NCBI GenBank assembly: GCA_024508355.1
Contig: JAMZEJ010000008.1
Location: 1-64,000 of the forward strand
Length of the DNA: 64,000 nucleotides
Reading direction: 5' to 3'
Source of the DNA: Rhizosaccharibacter radicis
GTDB taxonomy: Bacteria; Pseudomonadota; Alphaproteobacteria; Acetobacterales; Acetobacteraceae
In this document: positions 1-9,008 of the stretch, one piece after another
Layout of the letters: every line of letters starts with the position of its first letter
Position numbering within the stretch: the stretch's first letter is position 1
The notes under the pieces: model-generated
The model's input: the letters and a program-made list of their open reading frames with translations, nothing else
Databases searched by the model: none
Told to the model about the DNA's origin: nothing
Position numbers and translations under genes: made by a program

Positions 1-12
1 ACGGTCAATGGG

Positions 13-27
13 GTTTTTCAGAAAAAC
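13..27. repeat. AT-rich inverted repeat downstream of mnmA
   Basis: A 7-base arm (GTTTTTC) and its exact complement (GAAAAAC) flank one base, 27 bases beyond the mnmA stop. It is conspicuous in such GC-rich sequence. It could be part of the mnmA terminator or of the next element beyond the window edge. No gene is visible between base 1 and the mnmA stop. Confidence 0.35.
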
Positions 28-53
28 GTCACCGCCCGAGGTGCCGCGACCCG

Positions 54-1112
54 TCAGGCAGCCCGGCGGATGAACCCGCCGCCCAGGACACGACTGCCCC
101 GATAGGCCACGCAGGCCTGCCCCGGCGCGGCGAGCGCCGGCTCGTCCAGCAGCACGCGGTCCCGGAACACCGTCGCCGGGCGCGGCATCTCTCGCGCACG
201 CAGCTGCACCTCGCAGCGCATGCCCGCCTCGTCCAGCTCCACCAGCCAGTTCGGGTCCCGCAGCAGAATCTCACACACGGACGCATCGGCGCGCGGCCCG
301 ATCACCACCCGTCGCGACTGCGGTTGCAGCGCCGTCACCAGCTGACGCTCGCCGTTGATCTGGGCCGCGTTGCCCAGCCGCTTGCTTTGCCCGACGGTGT
401 ACCGGGCGATCCCATCGTGGCGGCCGAGCACACGCCCATCCCGATCGACGATCTCGCCTCCGCCCGCCACCTCCGGGCGCAGCTTTTCCACCATCGCGGC
501 ATAGGAACCGTCCGGCACGAAACAAAGATCCTGGCTGTCCGGCTTCGCGGCGACCACCAGGCCGAGCCGTTCGGCGTCCGCGCGCACGGCGGCCTTGCCC
601 GGCACGTCCCCCAACGGGAAGCGCAGGAAATCGAGCTGCGCCGACGTGGTGGCGAACAGGAACCAGCTCTGGTCGCGCGCGGTATCCACGGGACGATGCA
701 GCTCCGCCCCGCCGACACCGGCCATCCGGCGCACGTAGTGTCCGGTCGCCATCGCCTCGCAACCGAGATCCCGCGCGAGACCCAGCAGATCGGTGAACTT
801 CACCCCCTGGTTGCAGGCGATGCACGGCACCGGCGTTTCGCCCGACGCGTATGCGTCCGCGAAGCGATCGATCACGCTGCTCCGGAACCGGCTTTCAGCG
901 TCGATCACGTAGTGCGGGAAGCCGAGCCGGTCCGCGACCCGCTTCGCATCGTGGATGTCCTCGCCGGCGCAGCAGGCGCCCTTGCGCCGTTCCGGGGAAC
1001 GGTTGTCGTAGAGCAGCAGGGTGGCGCCGATCACCTCGTGGCCGTCGGCCGCCAGACGCGCCGCCACCACGCTGCTGTCGACGCCGCCGGACATCGCGAC
1101 GAGAATCCGCAA
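54..1112 (-). CDS. mnmA: tRNA 2-thiouridylase MnmA
   Basis: This enzyme adds the 2-thio group to U34 of tRNA-Lys, -Glu and -Gln, using ATP to adenylate the base and persulfide sulfur that originates from a cysteine desulfurase. The 352-residue product shows the N-type PP-loop SGGVDSS at residues 8-14, the first conserved cysteine in CIACNQGVKF (Cys100), GHYVR near 124 and the catalytic cysteine in SQDLCFVP (Cys197). Length is normal for the family. I chose the TTG at 1112 because GGAGGAGGG lies just upstream and the protein then starts MRILVAMSGG; the longer reading frame would run into the ferredoxin gene. It is last in a minus-strand group with ferredoxin and two cysteine desulfurases, which fits a sulfur-relay operon. 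Confidence 0.95.
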   Translation of the reverse strand: MRILVAMSGGVDSSVVAARLAADGHEVIGATLLLYDNRSPERRKGACCAGEDIHDAKRVADRLGFPHYVIDAESRFRSSVIDRFADAYASGETPVPCIACNQGVKFTDLLGLARDLGCEAMATGHYVRRMAGVGGAELHRPVDTARDQSWFLFATTSAQLDFLRFPLGDVPGKAAVRADAERLGLVVAAKPDSQDLCFVPDGSYAAMVEKLRPEVAGGGEIVDRDGRVLGRHDGIARYTVGQSKRLGNAAQINGERQLVTALQPQSRRVVIGPRADASVCEILLRDPNWLVELDEAGMRCEVQLRAREMPRPATVFRDRVLLDEPALAAPGQACVAYRGSRVLGGGFIRRAA

Positions 1113-1138
1113 CGGAACCGCCCTCCTCCCGCCGCGGC

Positions 1139-1453
1139 TCAGCCGGTGGCGGGCAGGCGCACCACCAGCCCGTCCAGCGCTTCGGTGATCACGATCTGGC
1201 AGCCCAGCCGCGAGGTCTTCTCCAGCCCGAAGGCGAGATCCAGCATGTCCTCCTCGTCCTCCGTGGCGGTGGCGAGCTTCGGCGCCCAACCGGGGTCGAC
1301 CACCACATGGCATGTGGCGCAGGCCAGCGAGCCCTCGCAGGCTCCTTCCAGATCGATGTCGTTCCGGTGGGCGATCTCCAGCACGGACAAGCCGAGCGGT
1401 GCTTCCACCGTGCGGCTCGAACCGTCTCGCTGGATGAAGGTCATGCTCGGCAT
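1139..1453 (-). CDS. adrenodoxin-type [2Fe-2S] ferredoxin
   Basis: A 104-residue electron carrier of the ISC/adrenodoxin ferredoxin type. Cluster ligands are Cys39, Cys45, Cys48 (C-x5-C-x2-C in [14 protein letters not shown]) and Cys85 in RLGCQI, the spacing typical of Fdx proteins that donate electrons during Fe-S cluster assembly. The acidic stretch TEDEEDMLD (residues 64-72) matches the partner-docking helix of this family. I start at the ATG at 1453, preceded by GCGAGG, which gives [11 protein letters not shown]; an upstream in-frame ATG adds 28 unrelated residues. It lies between the IscS-like desulfurase (52 bases upstream) and mnmA (26 bases downstream), so it is probably co-transcribed. 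IscU, IscA and HscAB are not in the window. Confidence 0.93.
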   Translation of the reverse strand: MPSMTFIQRDGSSRTVEAPLGLSVLEIAHRNDIDLEGACEGSLACATCHVVVDPGWAPKLATATEDEEDMLDLAFGLEKTSRLGCQIVITEALDGLVVRLPATG

Positions 1454-1505
1454 CGTGGAGAACCTCGCCCGCGACGGGCCTGGAAGAACAAGGGAAGCGG
1501 CTCGT

Positions 1506-2657
1506 TCAAGCGGGAAGGCGTTCCGGAACCGCGGCACAGGCGCGGCACAGCAGCTCGGCCGCCCGCTCCAATTCGGCGGCTGAGGTAAAGCGTCCGATCC
1601 CCAACCGCAAGGATCGCGCCGCCTCGGCCGCCGACAGCCCCATGGCGGACAGGACGTGGGACGGCGTCACTTCCGCCGCCGAGCAAGCCGATCCGGTGGA
1701 CAAGCACAACTCGGGCACCGCCGCCATGATGTCGGCCGCCGAGCGCTCCGGAAAGCGCAGGTTGAGGTTGCCCGCGACCCGGTGCCGCAGGCTGCCGTTC
1801 ACCGCGAGCCCGGGAATGTCCCGCCGCAACCGGACGAGCAGCGCGTCGCGCAGCGCCCCGATCCGTGCCCGTTCCGCCTCCCCTTCCAGCCCCGCGAGGC
1901 GGCAGGCCTCGCCGAACCCGACGATCAAAGGCGCCGGCAGGGTGCCCGACCGCAAACCCCGCTCCTGTCCGCCGCCCGAGAACAGCGGCGTCAACCGCAC
2001 CCGAGGTCGGCGGCGCACCCACAGGGCGCCGATCCCCTTCGGGCCATAGAGCTTGTGCGCGCTCAACGACGCCAGATCGAGCCCGGACACCGCCACCGGC
2101 AGCTTGCCGACCGCTTGCGCCAGATCGGAATGCAGCAACGCGCCGGCGTTCCGCACGATCGGGCCCAGCGTATTCAGGTCCTGCACCACGCCGGTCTCGT
2201 TGTTCACCAGCATGATGCTCACCAGCAGCGTCGGCTCGCGCAGCGCGTCGCGCAGCCGGTCGGGATCGAGGCGCCCGTCCGCGTCCACCGGCAACACCAC
2301 GGGCTCGAACCCCTCGCCCGCCAGATCGAGCACCGATTCAAGGACGCATTTGTGCTCGGTCCCAACCGTGACGATCCGCCGGCGTCCGTCGCCCGTCGCC
2401 CGTGCGTGCCGCGCCGCTCCCTTGATCGCCAGGTTGTTGGCTTCCGTGGCGCCCGACGTGAACACCAGCTCGCGCGGATCCGCTCCCAGGATCGCCGCTA
2501 CCTCGCCTCGGGCTTCCTCGACGGCCGCCGCCGCTTCCCGGCCGGCCGGATGATCGACGCTGTGCGGGTTGCCGAAGAAGCGTTCGAACCAAGGCAGCAT
2601 TCGCGCCGTCACCCGCGGGTCGCACGCCGTGGTCGCCTGGTTGTCGAGATAGATCAT
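1506..2657 (-). CDS. cysteine desulfurase, IscS-like
   Basis: PLP enzyme converting L-cysteine to alanine plus an enzyme persulfide for Fe-S clusters and thio-tRNA. The 383-residue product has the PLP-lysine motif [10 protein letters not shown] (Lys202), TSGATEANN near 68, NNETGV near 153, and the mobile active-site loop [16 protein letters not shown] with Cys325. The start ATG at 2657 has GGGAGGAAG 6 bases upstream and gives [10 protein letters not shown], the usual opening of the family. It lies 43 bases after the second desulfurase gene and 52 bases before the ferredoxin gene. Somewhat shorter than E. coli IscS (404 residues). I infer it is the main donor for MnmA and Fe-S assembly, but SufS-type partners elsewhere cannot be excluded. 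Confidence 0.93.
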   Translation of the reverse strand: MIYLDNQATTACDPRVTARMLPWFERFFGNPHSVDHPAGREAAAAVEEARGEVAAILGADPRELVFTSGATEANNLAIKGAARHARATGDGRRRIVTVGTEHKCVLESVLDLAGEGFEPVVLPVDADGRLDPDRLRDALREPTLLVSIMLVNNETGVVQDLNTLGPIVRNAGALLHSDLAQAVGKLPVAVSGLDLASLSAHKLYGPKGIGALWVRRRPRVRLTPLFSGGGQERGLRSGTLPAPLIVGFGEACRLAGLEGEAERARIGALRDALLVRLRRDIPGLAVNGSLRHRVAGNLNLRFPERSAADIMAAVPELCLSTGSACSAAEVTPSHVLSAMGLSAAEAARSLRLGIGRFTSAAELERAAELLCRACAAVPERLPA

Positions 2658-2700
2658 CGCTTCCTCCCGCGCCGGGCGGCGTTTCCGTGGGGTTCGGGGT

Positions 2701-3813
2701 CTAGGCCACCCGCGGCGGCCGGGCCGCCATCCGGCGATACGCCGCGATGAAAGCTTCCACCCCGGCTTGCGTTGCCGACCAGGGAAGCGACACCCGGACC
2801 GACTGTTCGGCGAGTTCTTCCAGCCCCATCGCATCCAGAACATGGGACCGCGCCACCTTTCCGGAAGAACAGGCCGCGCCGGCCGACACGCAGAAGCCGG
2901 CGAGATCGAGCGCGATCAGCTGTCCGTCCGCCCGGCGACCCGGCAACGCGAGACAGCTGGTGTTGTCGAGTCTCGGCGCGCCCTCGCCGGCCACCACGGC
3001 GCCGCATTCCCGCGCCGCCGCCTCGATCCGGTCCCGCCACCCGGCCAGGGTTTCCCGATCCGCCAGCGCCGCCCCCGCCGCATCCAGCGCCGCGGCAAGG
3101 CCGGCCACCGCCGGAAGCGCCGGTGTGCCGCCGCGCCGGCCCCGCTCCTGCCCGCCTCCCGCCAGCAGGGGATCGAGCCGCCGCACGGTGCGGAGCGCCA
3201 GCGCCCCCGCTCCTTTCGGGCCGCCGATCTTGTGTCCGGACAACGCGAGGCTGTCGGCGCCCAGCGCGTCCAGTGTCACGGGTATCCGCCCCACGGCCTG
3301 AACCGCATCGACATGCAGCAGCGCGCCGTGGCGCCGGCAGATCGCCGCCGCTTCCGCGACCGGATGGATCACGCCGGTCTCGTTGTTGGCCAGCATCAGG
3401 CACACCAGGGCAGGTTCTTCCCCGTCATCCGCCAGCGCCCGTTCGAGCGCGTCCAGGCGGATCACCCCGTCCCTGTCGACGGGAAGGACCCGCGGGGCCG
3501 GTCCCGCTTCCAGCACCGCCGCGTGTTCCGTGCTGCCCGCCAGCACCCGGCGCCGCGGCCCGTCGGACGGCGCCGACAAGGCGCGGAGCGCCAGGACGTT
3601 GGCCTCCGTGCCACCCGAACACAGCACCACCCCCGCGGGCTCGACCCCCACCGCACCGGCGATCCGTTCCCGGGCCCCTTCCAGCAGGTCGCGGGCTCGC
3701 CGCCCCGCGCCGTGCACCGAGGCGGGGTTTCCGGGAAGCTCCAAGGCAGCCAGCACCGCTTCGCGCGCTTCGGCGCGGAGAGGCTCGCTGGCGTTGGCAT
3801 CCAGATAGATCAT
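2701..3813 (-). CDS. cysteine desulfurase, NifS-like paralogue
   Basis: A second, clearly different PLP-dependent cysteine desulfurase (370 residues), first gene of the sulfur operon. It shows CSGGTEANVLAL near 65, the PLP-lysine motif LSGHKIGGPKG (Lys195), the substrate loop GGGQERGRRGGTPA near 219 and the persulfide loop SAGAACSSGKVARSHVL (Cys315). Both key residues are present, so it should be active. It starts with MIYLDANAS, parallel to MIYLDNQAT in the next gene, which suggests an old tandem duplication with divergence. The region upstream (3814-4282) must carry the operon promoter. The division of labour between the two desulfurases is unknown from sequence alone. Confidence 0.9.
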   Translation of the reverse strand: MIYLDANASEPLRAEAREAVLAALELPGNPASVHGAGRRARDLLEGARERIAGAVGVEPAGVVLCSGGTEANVLALRALSAPSDGPRRRVLAGSTEHAAVLEAGPAPRVLPVDRDGVIRLDALERALADDGEEPALVCLMLANNETGVIHPVAEAAAICRRHGALLHVDAVQAVGRIPVTLDALGADSLALSGHKIGGPKGAGALALRTVRRLDPLLAGGGQERGRRGGTPALPAVAGLAAALDAAGAALADRETLAGWRDRIEAAARECGAVVAGEGAPRLDNTSCLALPGRRADGQLIALDLAGFCVSAGAACSSGKVARSHVLDAMGLEELAEQSVRVSLPWSATQAGVEAFIAAYRRMAARPPRVA

Positions 3814-4282
3814 GAACCCATTCCGGAAGACCGTCCCTTGGGCGGCGGGAAGGCCCGCACCGCGACCGCCCCGTTTTTACGTGATTTCAGCATCTCGAAA
3901 GTTATATCGTCGCCGCGGACGGGCGCACCGGCCCCATGACGGCCGGCTCGTCGTCCTGATCGGGTCCTGAGCGCGCGCCAGCGGGAGAACGTATCATGGA
4001 GCGGCAGATGGGGCTCTTCCGGATGCCCGCCTCCCGTCCCGTCCTGCCCGTATCGCAGGCGAGACCCGCGTCAGGCGCACGGGTGATCTGCAAAAGCTTT
4101 AAACGGGCCGGTTTTTGCGCCATACCGCCAGCCAATGATGGCTGGCGCGGCTCCCGTTCCGCCCTGCCGTCCGACTGAAATAAAAGGAACCGACACGAGA
4201 CGGGGCATCGCCTCGCGCCGGTTCAGGTCGCAACACGCTGCCGGTCATGCCACGAGAAGCAGCAGAAGAATTGCGGGACGTT
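3814..4282. other. intergenic region between divergent sulfur operon and hydrolase
   Basis: About 470 bases without a convincing gene. It has unusually AT-rich patches for this genome around 3880-3915 and 4170-4190, as expected for promoters serving the minus-strand desulfurase operon and the plus-strand hydrolase. A short plus-strand reading frame at 3996-4178 lacks coding character and was not annotated. A 9-bp stem hairpin at 4126-4147 is listed separately. Confidence 0.5.
4126..4147. repeat. perfect hairpin in 5' region of hydrolase gene
   Basis: CGCCAGCCA and its exact complement TGGCTGGCG flank the 4-base loop ATGA, about 135 bases before the hydrolase start. There is no T-tract, so an intrinsic terminator is not obvious. 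It could be a leader structure, an operator or a terminator-like attenuator. Confidence 0.4.
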
Positions 4283-4948
4283 ATGCCTGAGGTGATGTTT
4301 GCCGGCCCCGATGGCCGGCTTGAAGGCCGCTACCACCATTCGGGCGAGCCGGGCGCGCCGCTCGCCCTGATCCTTCATCCCCACCCGCTGCATGGCGGGA
4401 CCATGAACAACCGCATCACCTACACGATGTACCAGACGTTCCAGAAGCTCGGCTTCTCGGTGATGCGCTATAATTCGCGCGGCGTCGGCCGCTCCCAGGG
4501 CCGCTACGACGGCGGCATCGGCGAGATCTCCGACGCGGCGGCGGCGCTGGACTGGATGCAGGCCGTGAACCCGAACTCGGGCGGCCTGTGGATCTCGGGC
4601 TACTCGTTCGGCGCCTTCGTCGGCATGCAGCTGCTGATGCGCCGGCCGGAGATTTCCGGCTGGGTCAGCGTCGCCACCCCGGCCAGCCACTATGATTTCG
4701 GCTTCCTGGCTCCTTGTCCCTGCGGCGGCCTGATGATCCACGGTGATGCGGACGAGCTGGTTCCGGAGCCGTCGGTGCGAAAGCTGGTGGACAAGCTGAA
4801 CACCCAGAAGGGCGTATCGGTCGATTACCGCATCTTCTCCGGCGCCGACCACGTCTACGCCAACCATGCCGAGCAGGTCGGCGAGGCGGTGGACGACTAC
4901 GTGGGCAAGGTCGTGGCCCGCAAGACGCTGGCGCTCGCCGCCGACTGA
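4283..4948 (+). CDS. alpha/beta hydrolase
   Basis: A 221-residue cytoplasmic alpha/beta hydrolase of the small family resembling COG2945, substrate unknown. The nucleophile elbow is GYSFGAF (Ser108), the acid is in HGDADELVP (Asp155 or Asp157) and the histidine is in GADHVYANH (His190); HPHPLHGG near 32 forms the oxyanion-hole loop. I start at ATG 4283 (MPEVMFAGPDGRLEGRY), which matches the usual opening; an upstream ATG at 4247 would add 12 residues and neither site has a strong ribosome binding site. No signal peptide. It is followed 90 bases later by tyrS on the same strand, so the two may be co-transcribed. Confidence 0.85.
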   Translation: MPEVMFAGPDGRLEGRYHHSGEPGAPLALILHPHPLHGGTMNNRITYTMYQTFQKLGFSVMRYNSRGVGRSQGRYDGGIGEISDAAAALDWMQAVNPNSGGLWISGYSFGAFVGMQLLMRRPEISGWVSVATPASHYDFGFLAPCPCGGLMIHGDADELVPEPSVRKLVDKLNTQKGVSVDYRIFSGADHVYANHAEQVGEAVDDYVGKVVARKTLALAAD

Positions 4949-5038
4949 GTTTTCTTTCGCCTTCGCGCCGGCACCGCCCGCTCTCCCATGGGGCGCGGCG
5001 CGGCCGGCGTGTGGCCGTTCTTCCTGCCGGTGCTGCCG

Positions 5039-6286
5039 ATGTTCAAGAGTCCCTTCCTCCAGGAAGCCGAGGCCCGAGGCTTCGTGTTCCAGTGCACCGA
5101 TCCCGAGGGCCTCGACGCCGCCCTGCTGGCCGGTCCGGTAGGGGGGTATATCGGCTTCGACCTGACCGCCGACAGCCTGCATGTCGGCCACATGATCCAG
5201 ATCATGATGCTGCGCCTCCTGCAGAAGCACGGGCATCGCCCGGTGGCGCTGCTGGGTGGCGGCACCACCCGCATCGGCGATCCCTCCTTCCGCGAGGAAG
5301 CACGCCAGCTGCTCGACGACGCCCGGATCGAACAGAACCGTCAGGGCATCCTGCGCAACATCTCGGGGATGCTGCGCTTCGACGACGCGCCAGGCGGCGC
5401 GATGCTGGCCAACAACGCCGACTGGCTCGACCGGCTGTCCTATATCGAGCTGTTGCGCGAGGTCGGCGTCCATTTCAGCATCAACCGGATGCTGTCCTTC
5501 GACAGCGTCCGCACCCGGCTCGAGCGCGAGCAGGGACTGACCTTTCTCGAGTTCAACTACTCGATCCTCCAGTCCTACGACTTCCGCGAGCTCAACCGCC
5601 GCCATGGCGTGTCGCTGCAGATGGGTGGCTCCGACCAGTGGGGCAACATCGTGTCCGGCGTCGACCTCGTGCGCCGTACCGACGCGCGCCAGGTGTTCGG
5701 ACTCACCGCCCCGCTGCTGTCCACCGCGTCCGGCCAGAAGATGGGCAAGACCGCCAAGGGCGCCGTCTGGCTCAGCGCCGAGAAGCTTCCGGTGTTCGAT
5801 TACTGGCAGTTCTGGCGCAATGCCGAGGACGCCGATGTCGGCCGGTTCCTGAAGCTGTTCACCGATCTGCCGGTCGAGGAGTGCGAGCGCCTGGGCGCCC
5901 TCGCCGGCGCGGAGATCAACGACGCCAAGAAGGTGCTCGCCACCGAGGCCACCGCCCTGTGCCACGGCCGCGAGGCCGCCGAGGCCGCGGCAGAGACCGC
6001 CCGCCTCACCTTCGAACAGGGCGCGCTGGTGCAGGCGGCCCTCCCCGTGCGCCCGGTCGGCGCCGCCGCGCTGTCGGCGGGCATCCCCGCCTTCCGCTTG
6101 TTCGGCGAAAGCGGCCTGGTCGCCAGCAACGGCGAAGCGCGCCGCCTGATCCGCGGCGGCGGCGCCCGCCTCAACGACCAGCCCGTGACCGACGAGAACC
6201 GCGTCGTGTCGGACGCCGACCTGATCGACGGGGCGCTCAAGCTTTCCCTCGGCCGCAAGCAGCACCTCCTGCTCCGGCCCGAATAG
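5039..6286 (+). CDS. tyrS: tyrosyl-tRNA synthetase
   Basis: Class I aminoacyl-tRNA synthetase charging tRNA-Tyr. The 415-residue protein carries the HIGH-class motif as HVGH (48-51), the tyrosine-pocket segment GGSDQWGN (196-203), the KMSKS-class loop as KMGKT (234-238) and a C-terminal S4 RNA-binding domain (about 350-415, with GEARRLIRGGG and LNDQPV). Length is normal. I take ATG 5039 (MFKSPFLQEAEARG) rather than the upstream ATG at 4988, which would add 17 residues of non-family sequence. A stem-loop at 6334-6355 follows the gene before the convergent MFS gene. Confidence 0.96.
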   Translation: MFKSPFLQEAEARGFVFQCTDPEGLDAALLAGPVGGYIGFDLTADSLHVGHMIQIMMLRLLQKHGHRPVALLGGGTTRIGDPSFREEARQLLDDARIEQNRQGILRNISGMLRFDDAPGGAMLANNADWLDRLSYIELLREVGVHFSINRMLSFDSVRTRLEREQGLTFLEFNYSILQSYDFRELNRRHGVSLQMGGSDQWGNIVSGVDLVRRTDARQVFGLTAPLLSTASGQKMGKTAKGAVWLSAEKLPVFDYWQFWRNAEDADVGRFLKLFTDLPVEECERLGALAGAEINDAKKVLATEATALCHGREAAEAAAETARLTFEQGALVQAALPVRPVGAAALSAGIPAFRLFGESGLVASNGEARRLIRGGGARLNDQPVTDENRVVSDADLIDGALKLSLGRKQHLLLRPE

Positions 6287-6642
6287 CAGGCCGGTCGCGG
6301 CCGCCACCGGCGGACCGACCCGGAAAGGTCGCCGCCTGTCGGATCCGCGACAGGCTCCCAGGCACGGATGCCGGAGAAGATCCCGGCCGTCCGGCACCAG
6401 CGGCCGATGACCGGAACCTTCCCGGGCCGTGAGAAGGAGCGGCTCATCACTCGGTCGCGCCGACTGCGGCCACCGCTCCGGATCGCGACCGCCACACCTC
6501 GAGGGGCTCCGTGAACGCGGCCGCTCACACCCGGGCGCGCCCACCCGCTCGATCGCGGAAACCGCCCCGAGGTGACGGCCCGACCGCGGACAGGAGCGAT
6601 CCCAGCACGCCCGCGGGCGAGCGGGACCGCCAGAGCCCCCGC
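6287..6642. other. intergenic region between convergent tyrS and MFS gene
   Basis: About 355 bases, very GC-rich, with no reading frame I would trust. Apart from the stem-loop at 6334-6355 I see nothing in it. Confidence 0.45.
6334..6355. terminator. candidate terminator hairpin after tyrS
   Basis: GCCTGTCG and CGACAGGC form a perfect 8-bp stem around a 6-base loop, 48 bases past the tyrS stop and between convergent genes. No T-tract follows, so termination is inferred from position and stem only. Confidence 0.45.
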
Positions 6643-7836
6643 TCAGGCCGTCCGCGCCGACGCGAACCCGACGAACACCAGCGCAGACGTCGCCAGCAGC
6701 ACCGATCCCGCCACGGCGAACACGCCCACCACGCCGGCCAGCGCGTAGATCAGCCCGCCGCCCGCGGCTCCGAGGGAGATCGCGAGCTGCACCGCCGCCA
6801 CGATCAGACCGCCGCCGCTTTCGGTCTGGTCCGGCACCGCACGCGCCAGCCAGGTGGACCAGGTCACCGGGATGGCCCCGAACCCGATGCCCCACAACGC
6901 GACGAGGCAGGCCTCCACCGGCAGGCCGGCATGGAGAGCGGCCAGCCCGATGCCCGAGATGGCGATCAGCAACGGCATCAGCGCCAGCGTCACCCGCACG
7001 CTACGCTCGAGCAGGAACCCGGCCAGCAGGGTGCCCACGAAATTGGCGATGCCGAAGACCATCAGGATCAGCGCGATCCCCCCGACGCCGGCCCCGCCCA
7101 CGTTCTCCAGGAAAGGCCGGAGATAGGTGAACAAGCCGAAATGGCCCCCAAACACCAGCAGGACGCACACCATGCCGAGCCCGATCCCGGGCCGCCGCAA
7201 CACATCGACCAGCGTGCGCAGTCCGGCCGAACCGCTTTCCGGCAACCGGGGAAGGGTTGTGGCCTGCACCAGCAGCGTGACGGCACCGAGAAGAGCCGCT
7301 AGCAGGAACACGGCGCGCCAGCCATACAGCCCGGCGAGATAGCTTCCGACCGGCACCGCCACCACCGTGGCCAGCGACACGCCGCTGAACACCACGGACA
7401 TGGCGCGCGGCACCGAGGCTTCCGGCACCAGCCGGATGGTGATCGCGGTGGCCATGCTCCAGAACCCGCCCAGCGCCACCCCGAGAAGCACCCGCGCCAG
7501 CAGCAGCACTTCCAGCCCCGGTGCCGCCGCCACCATCACGTCGGACAGGATCAGCAGCGCCGTGAAGGCCATCAGCACCATCCGCCGGTCCAGCCCGCGC
7601 GTGACGGTCGCGGCCAGCAGCCCCGACACGAACGCCATGCAGGCCGTGGCCGTGACCGCCTGCCCGGCCAAAGCTTCGGAGATTCCCAGGGTCCGGGCCA
7701 TCGGGGTCAGGAGGCTGGCGGGCAGGAACTCCGCCGTCACCAGGCTGAACACACCCGACGCGAGCGACAGCACCGCGGGCCACGAGGCCCGGCGGATGCC
7801 GGACGCGGTTCCGGCGCACTCGACGCACTGCTCCAT
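6643..7836 (-). CDS. MFS exporter (DHA1-type)
   Basis: A 397-residue, 12-helix major facilitator of the drug/nucleoside efflux type (NepI/AraJ-like), inner membrane. Helices begin near residue 22 (SWPAVLSLASGVFSLVTAEF), the family signature RGLDRRMVL lies in the loop after helix 2, and a central loop near 190-210 separates the two halves. The ATG at 7836 has GGGAGA 7 bases upstream; an ATG 30 bases earlier has no such site. It is divergent from an AraC regulator across 58 bases, so that regulator probably controls it. Substrate cannot be read from sequence. Confidence 0.85.
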   Translation of the reverse strand: MEQCVECAGTASGIRRASWPAVLSLASGVFSLVTAEFLPASLLTPMARTLGISEALAGQAVTATACMAFVSGLLAATVTRGLDRRMVLMAFTALLILSDVMVAAAPGLEVLLLARVLLGVALGGFWSMATAITIRLVPEASVPRAMSVVFSGVSLATVVAVPVGSYLAGLYGWRAVFLLAALLGAVTLLVQATTLPRLPESGSAGLRTLVDVLRRPGIGLGMVCVLLVFGGHFGLFTYLRPFLENVGGAGVGGIALILMVFGIANFVGTLLAGFLLERSVRVTLALMPLLIAISGIGLAALHAGLPVEACLVALWGIGFGAIPVTWSTWLARAVPDQTESGGGLIVAAVQLAISLGAAGGGLIYALAGVVGVFAVAGSVLLATSALVFVGFASARTA

Positions 7837-7894
7837 CAACGATCTCCCACCCGTTCCATCCCACATCAGCTAGCCCCACATCCCAAGACGATCC

Positions 7895-8959
7895 ATGATT
7901 GCAAAGCCGCCTTCTTTGACCGATCGTCCGAATATGCCGACCGCCGCCCCCACCTCGCCCGCGCCCGACCTGATGAGCGAGCTGCTGCTCGACATGCATC
8001 TGCGCGCGGTGCGCTACCGCCGCATCGAGATCACGGCCCCCTTCGGCCTCAGCTTCGGCACCGAGGCGGGCCGGGCCCATTTCCATTTCGTGGCCGCCGG
8101 CACCGTCCTGCTGCGCATGCCGGAAGGCGATCTCCATCCGCTGGCGCCGGGCACCGCCGTGCTGCTGCCGCGCGGCGGGGAGCACGAGCTGCTGTCGGCC
8201 GCCGACCGGCCGGCCCGCAGCGTCGACAGCTTCGCGGCCGAGCCGGTGTGCGAGAACCTGTGCGACATCTCGGCCTGCGCCGGCGCACCGGGATGTCCCG
8301 ACAACACCATCATCTTCAGCAGCTGCATGGAGCTGGAGCTGGGCGCGATGCAGGCGCTGGTCCGGCTGATGCCGCGCCTCATGCTGGTGGACACCCTGGC
8401 GGACCGGCATCCGGAAATCCCGGCCATCCTGAAGGCCATGGAGAGCGAGGCGTGCGGGCGCCGCGTGGGGTTTGCCGGCATCCTCGGCCGGCTCGCCGAC
8501 GTGGTATCGGCCACCATCGTCCGCGGCTGGGTCGAATGCGGCTGCGGCGACGCGTCCGGCCTCGCGGATGCGCTGCGCGATCCGCGGCTGGCGCGGGCGA
8601 TCCTGGCGCTGCACCGCGATCCCGGGCGCGACTGGACGGTGGCGGCCCTGGCCGCCGAGGCCGGCTGTTCGCGCTCGGTGTTCGCCCAACGCTTCCAGGA
8701 CTTCATCGGCATCGCGCCGCTGCGCTACGCGGCCGAGCTGCGGATGCGGTTGGCGACCCGGTGGATCGGGGAGAACCGGATGCCGATCGAGACGGTGGCC
8801 AACGCCCTCGGCTACGCCTCGCAGGCGGCCTTCAGCCGGGCCTTCAAGCGCGTCACCGGCTGCCCGCCCGGGGCGGTCCGGGTTCCGGCCGGAGACCGGA
8901 AAGCCTCCGGCGGCCGCCCCGCCGACCCGTCCCGCACCGACTCTCCACCTCCAGCCTAG
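7895..8959 (+). CDS. AraC-family regulator with cupin domain
   Basis: Transcription factor of 354 residues. The N-terminal part (about 25-230) looks like the cupin_6 ligand domain, with LLDMHLRAVRYRRIEI, MPEGDLHPLAPGTAVLLPRGG and a cysteine-bearing segment CAGAPGCPDNTIIFSSC. The C-terminal part (about 235-335) is the double helix-turn-helix, seen in DWTVAALAAEAGCSRSVFAQ and NALGYASQAAFSRAFKR. Several in-frame ATGs exist (7895, 7934, 7973) and none has a clear ribosome binding site; I keep the first. It is divergent from the MFS exporter gene, the usual arrangement for local control. It runs convergent with pqqE across 49 bases. Confidence 0.85.
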   Translation: MIAKPPSLTDRPNMPTAAPTSPAPDLMSELLLDMHLRAVRYRRIEITAPFGLSFGTEAGRAHFHFVAAGTVLLRMPEGDLHPLAPGTAVLLPRGGEHELLSAADRPARSVDSFAAEPVCENLCDISACAGAPGCPDNTIIFSSCMELELGAMQALVRLMPRLMLVDTLADRHPEIPAILKAMESEACGRRVGFAGILGRLADVVSATIVRGWVECGCGDASGLADALRDPRLARAILALHRDPGRDWTVAALAAEAGCSRSVFAQRFQDFIGIAPLRYAAELRMRLATRWIGENRMPIETVANALGYASQAAFSRAFKRVTGCPPGAVRVPAGDRKASGGRPADPSRTDSPPPA

Positions 8960-9008
8960 GACCGCTCCCCGGCCGCGGCGCCGGAATCGCGTTCCGCAGG
9001 CGTGCCCG

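Noticed and set aside
3996-4178. 60-residue plus-strand ORF upstream of the hydrolase
   Set aside because: No ribosome binding site, no codon bias like neighbouring genes, and it contains the hairpin; likely chance.
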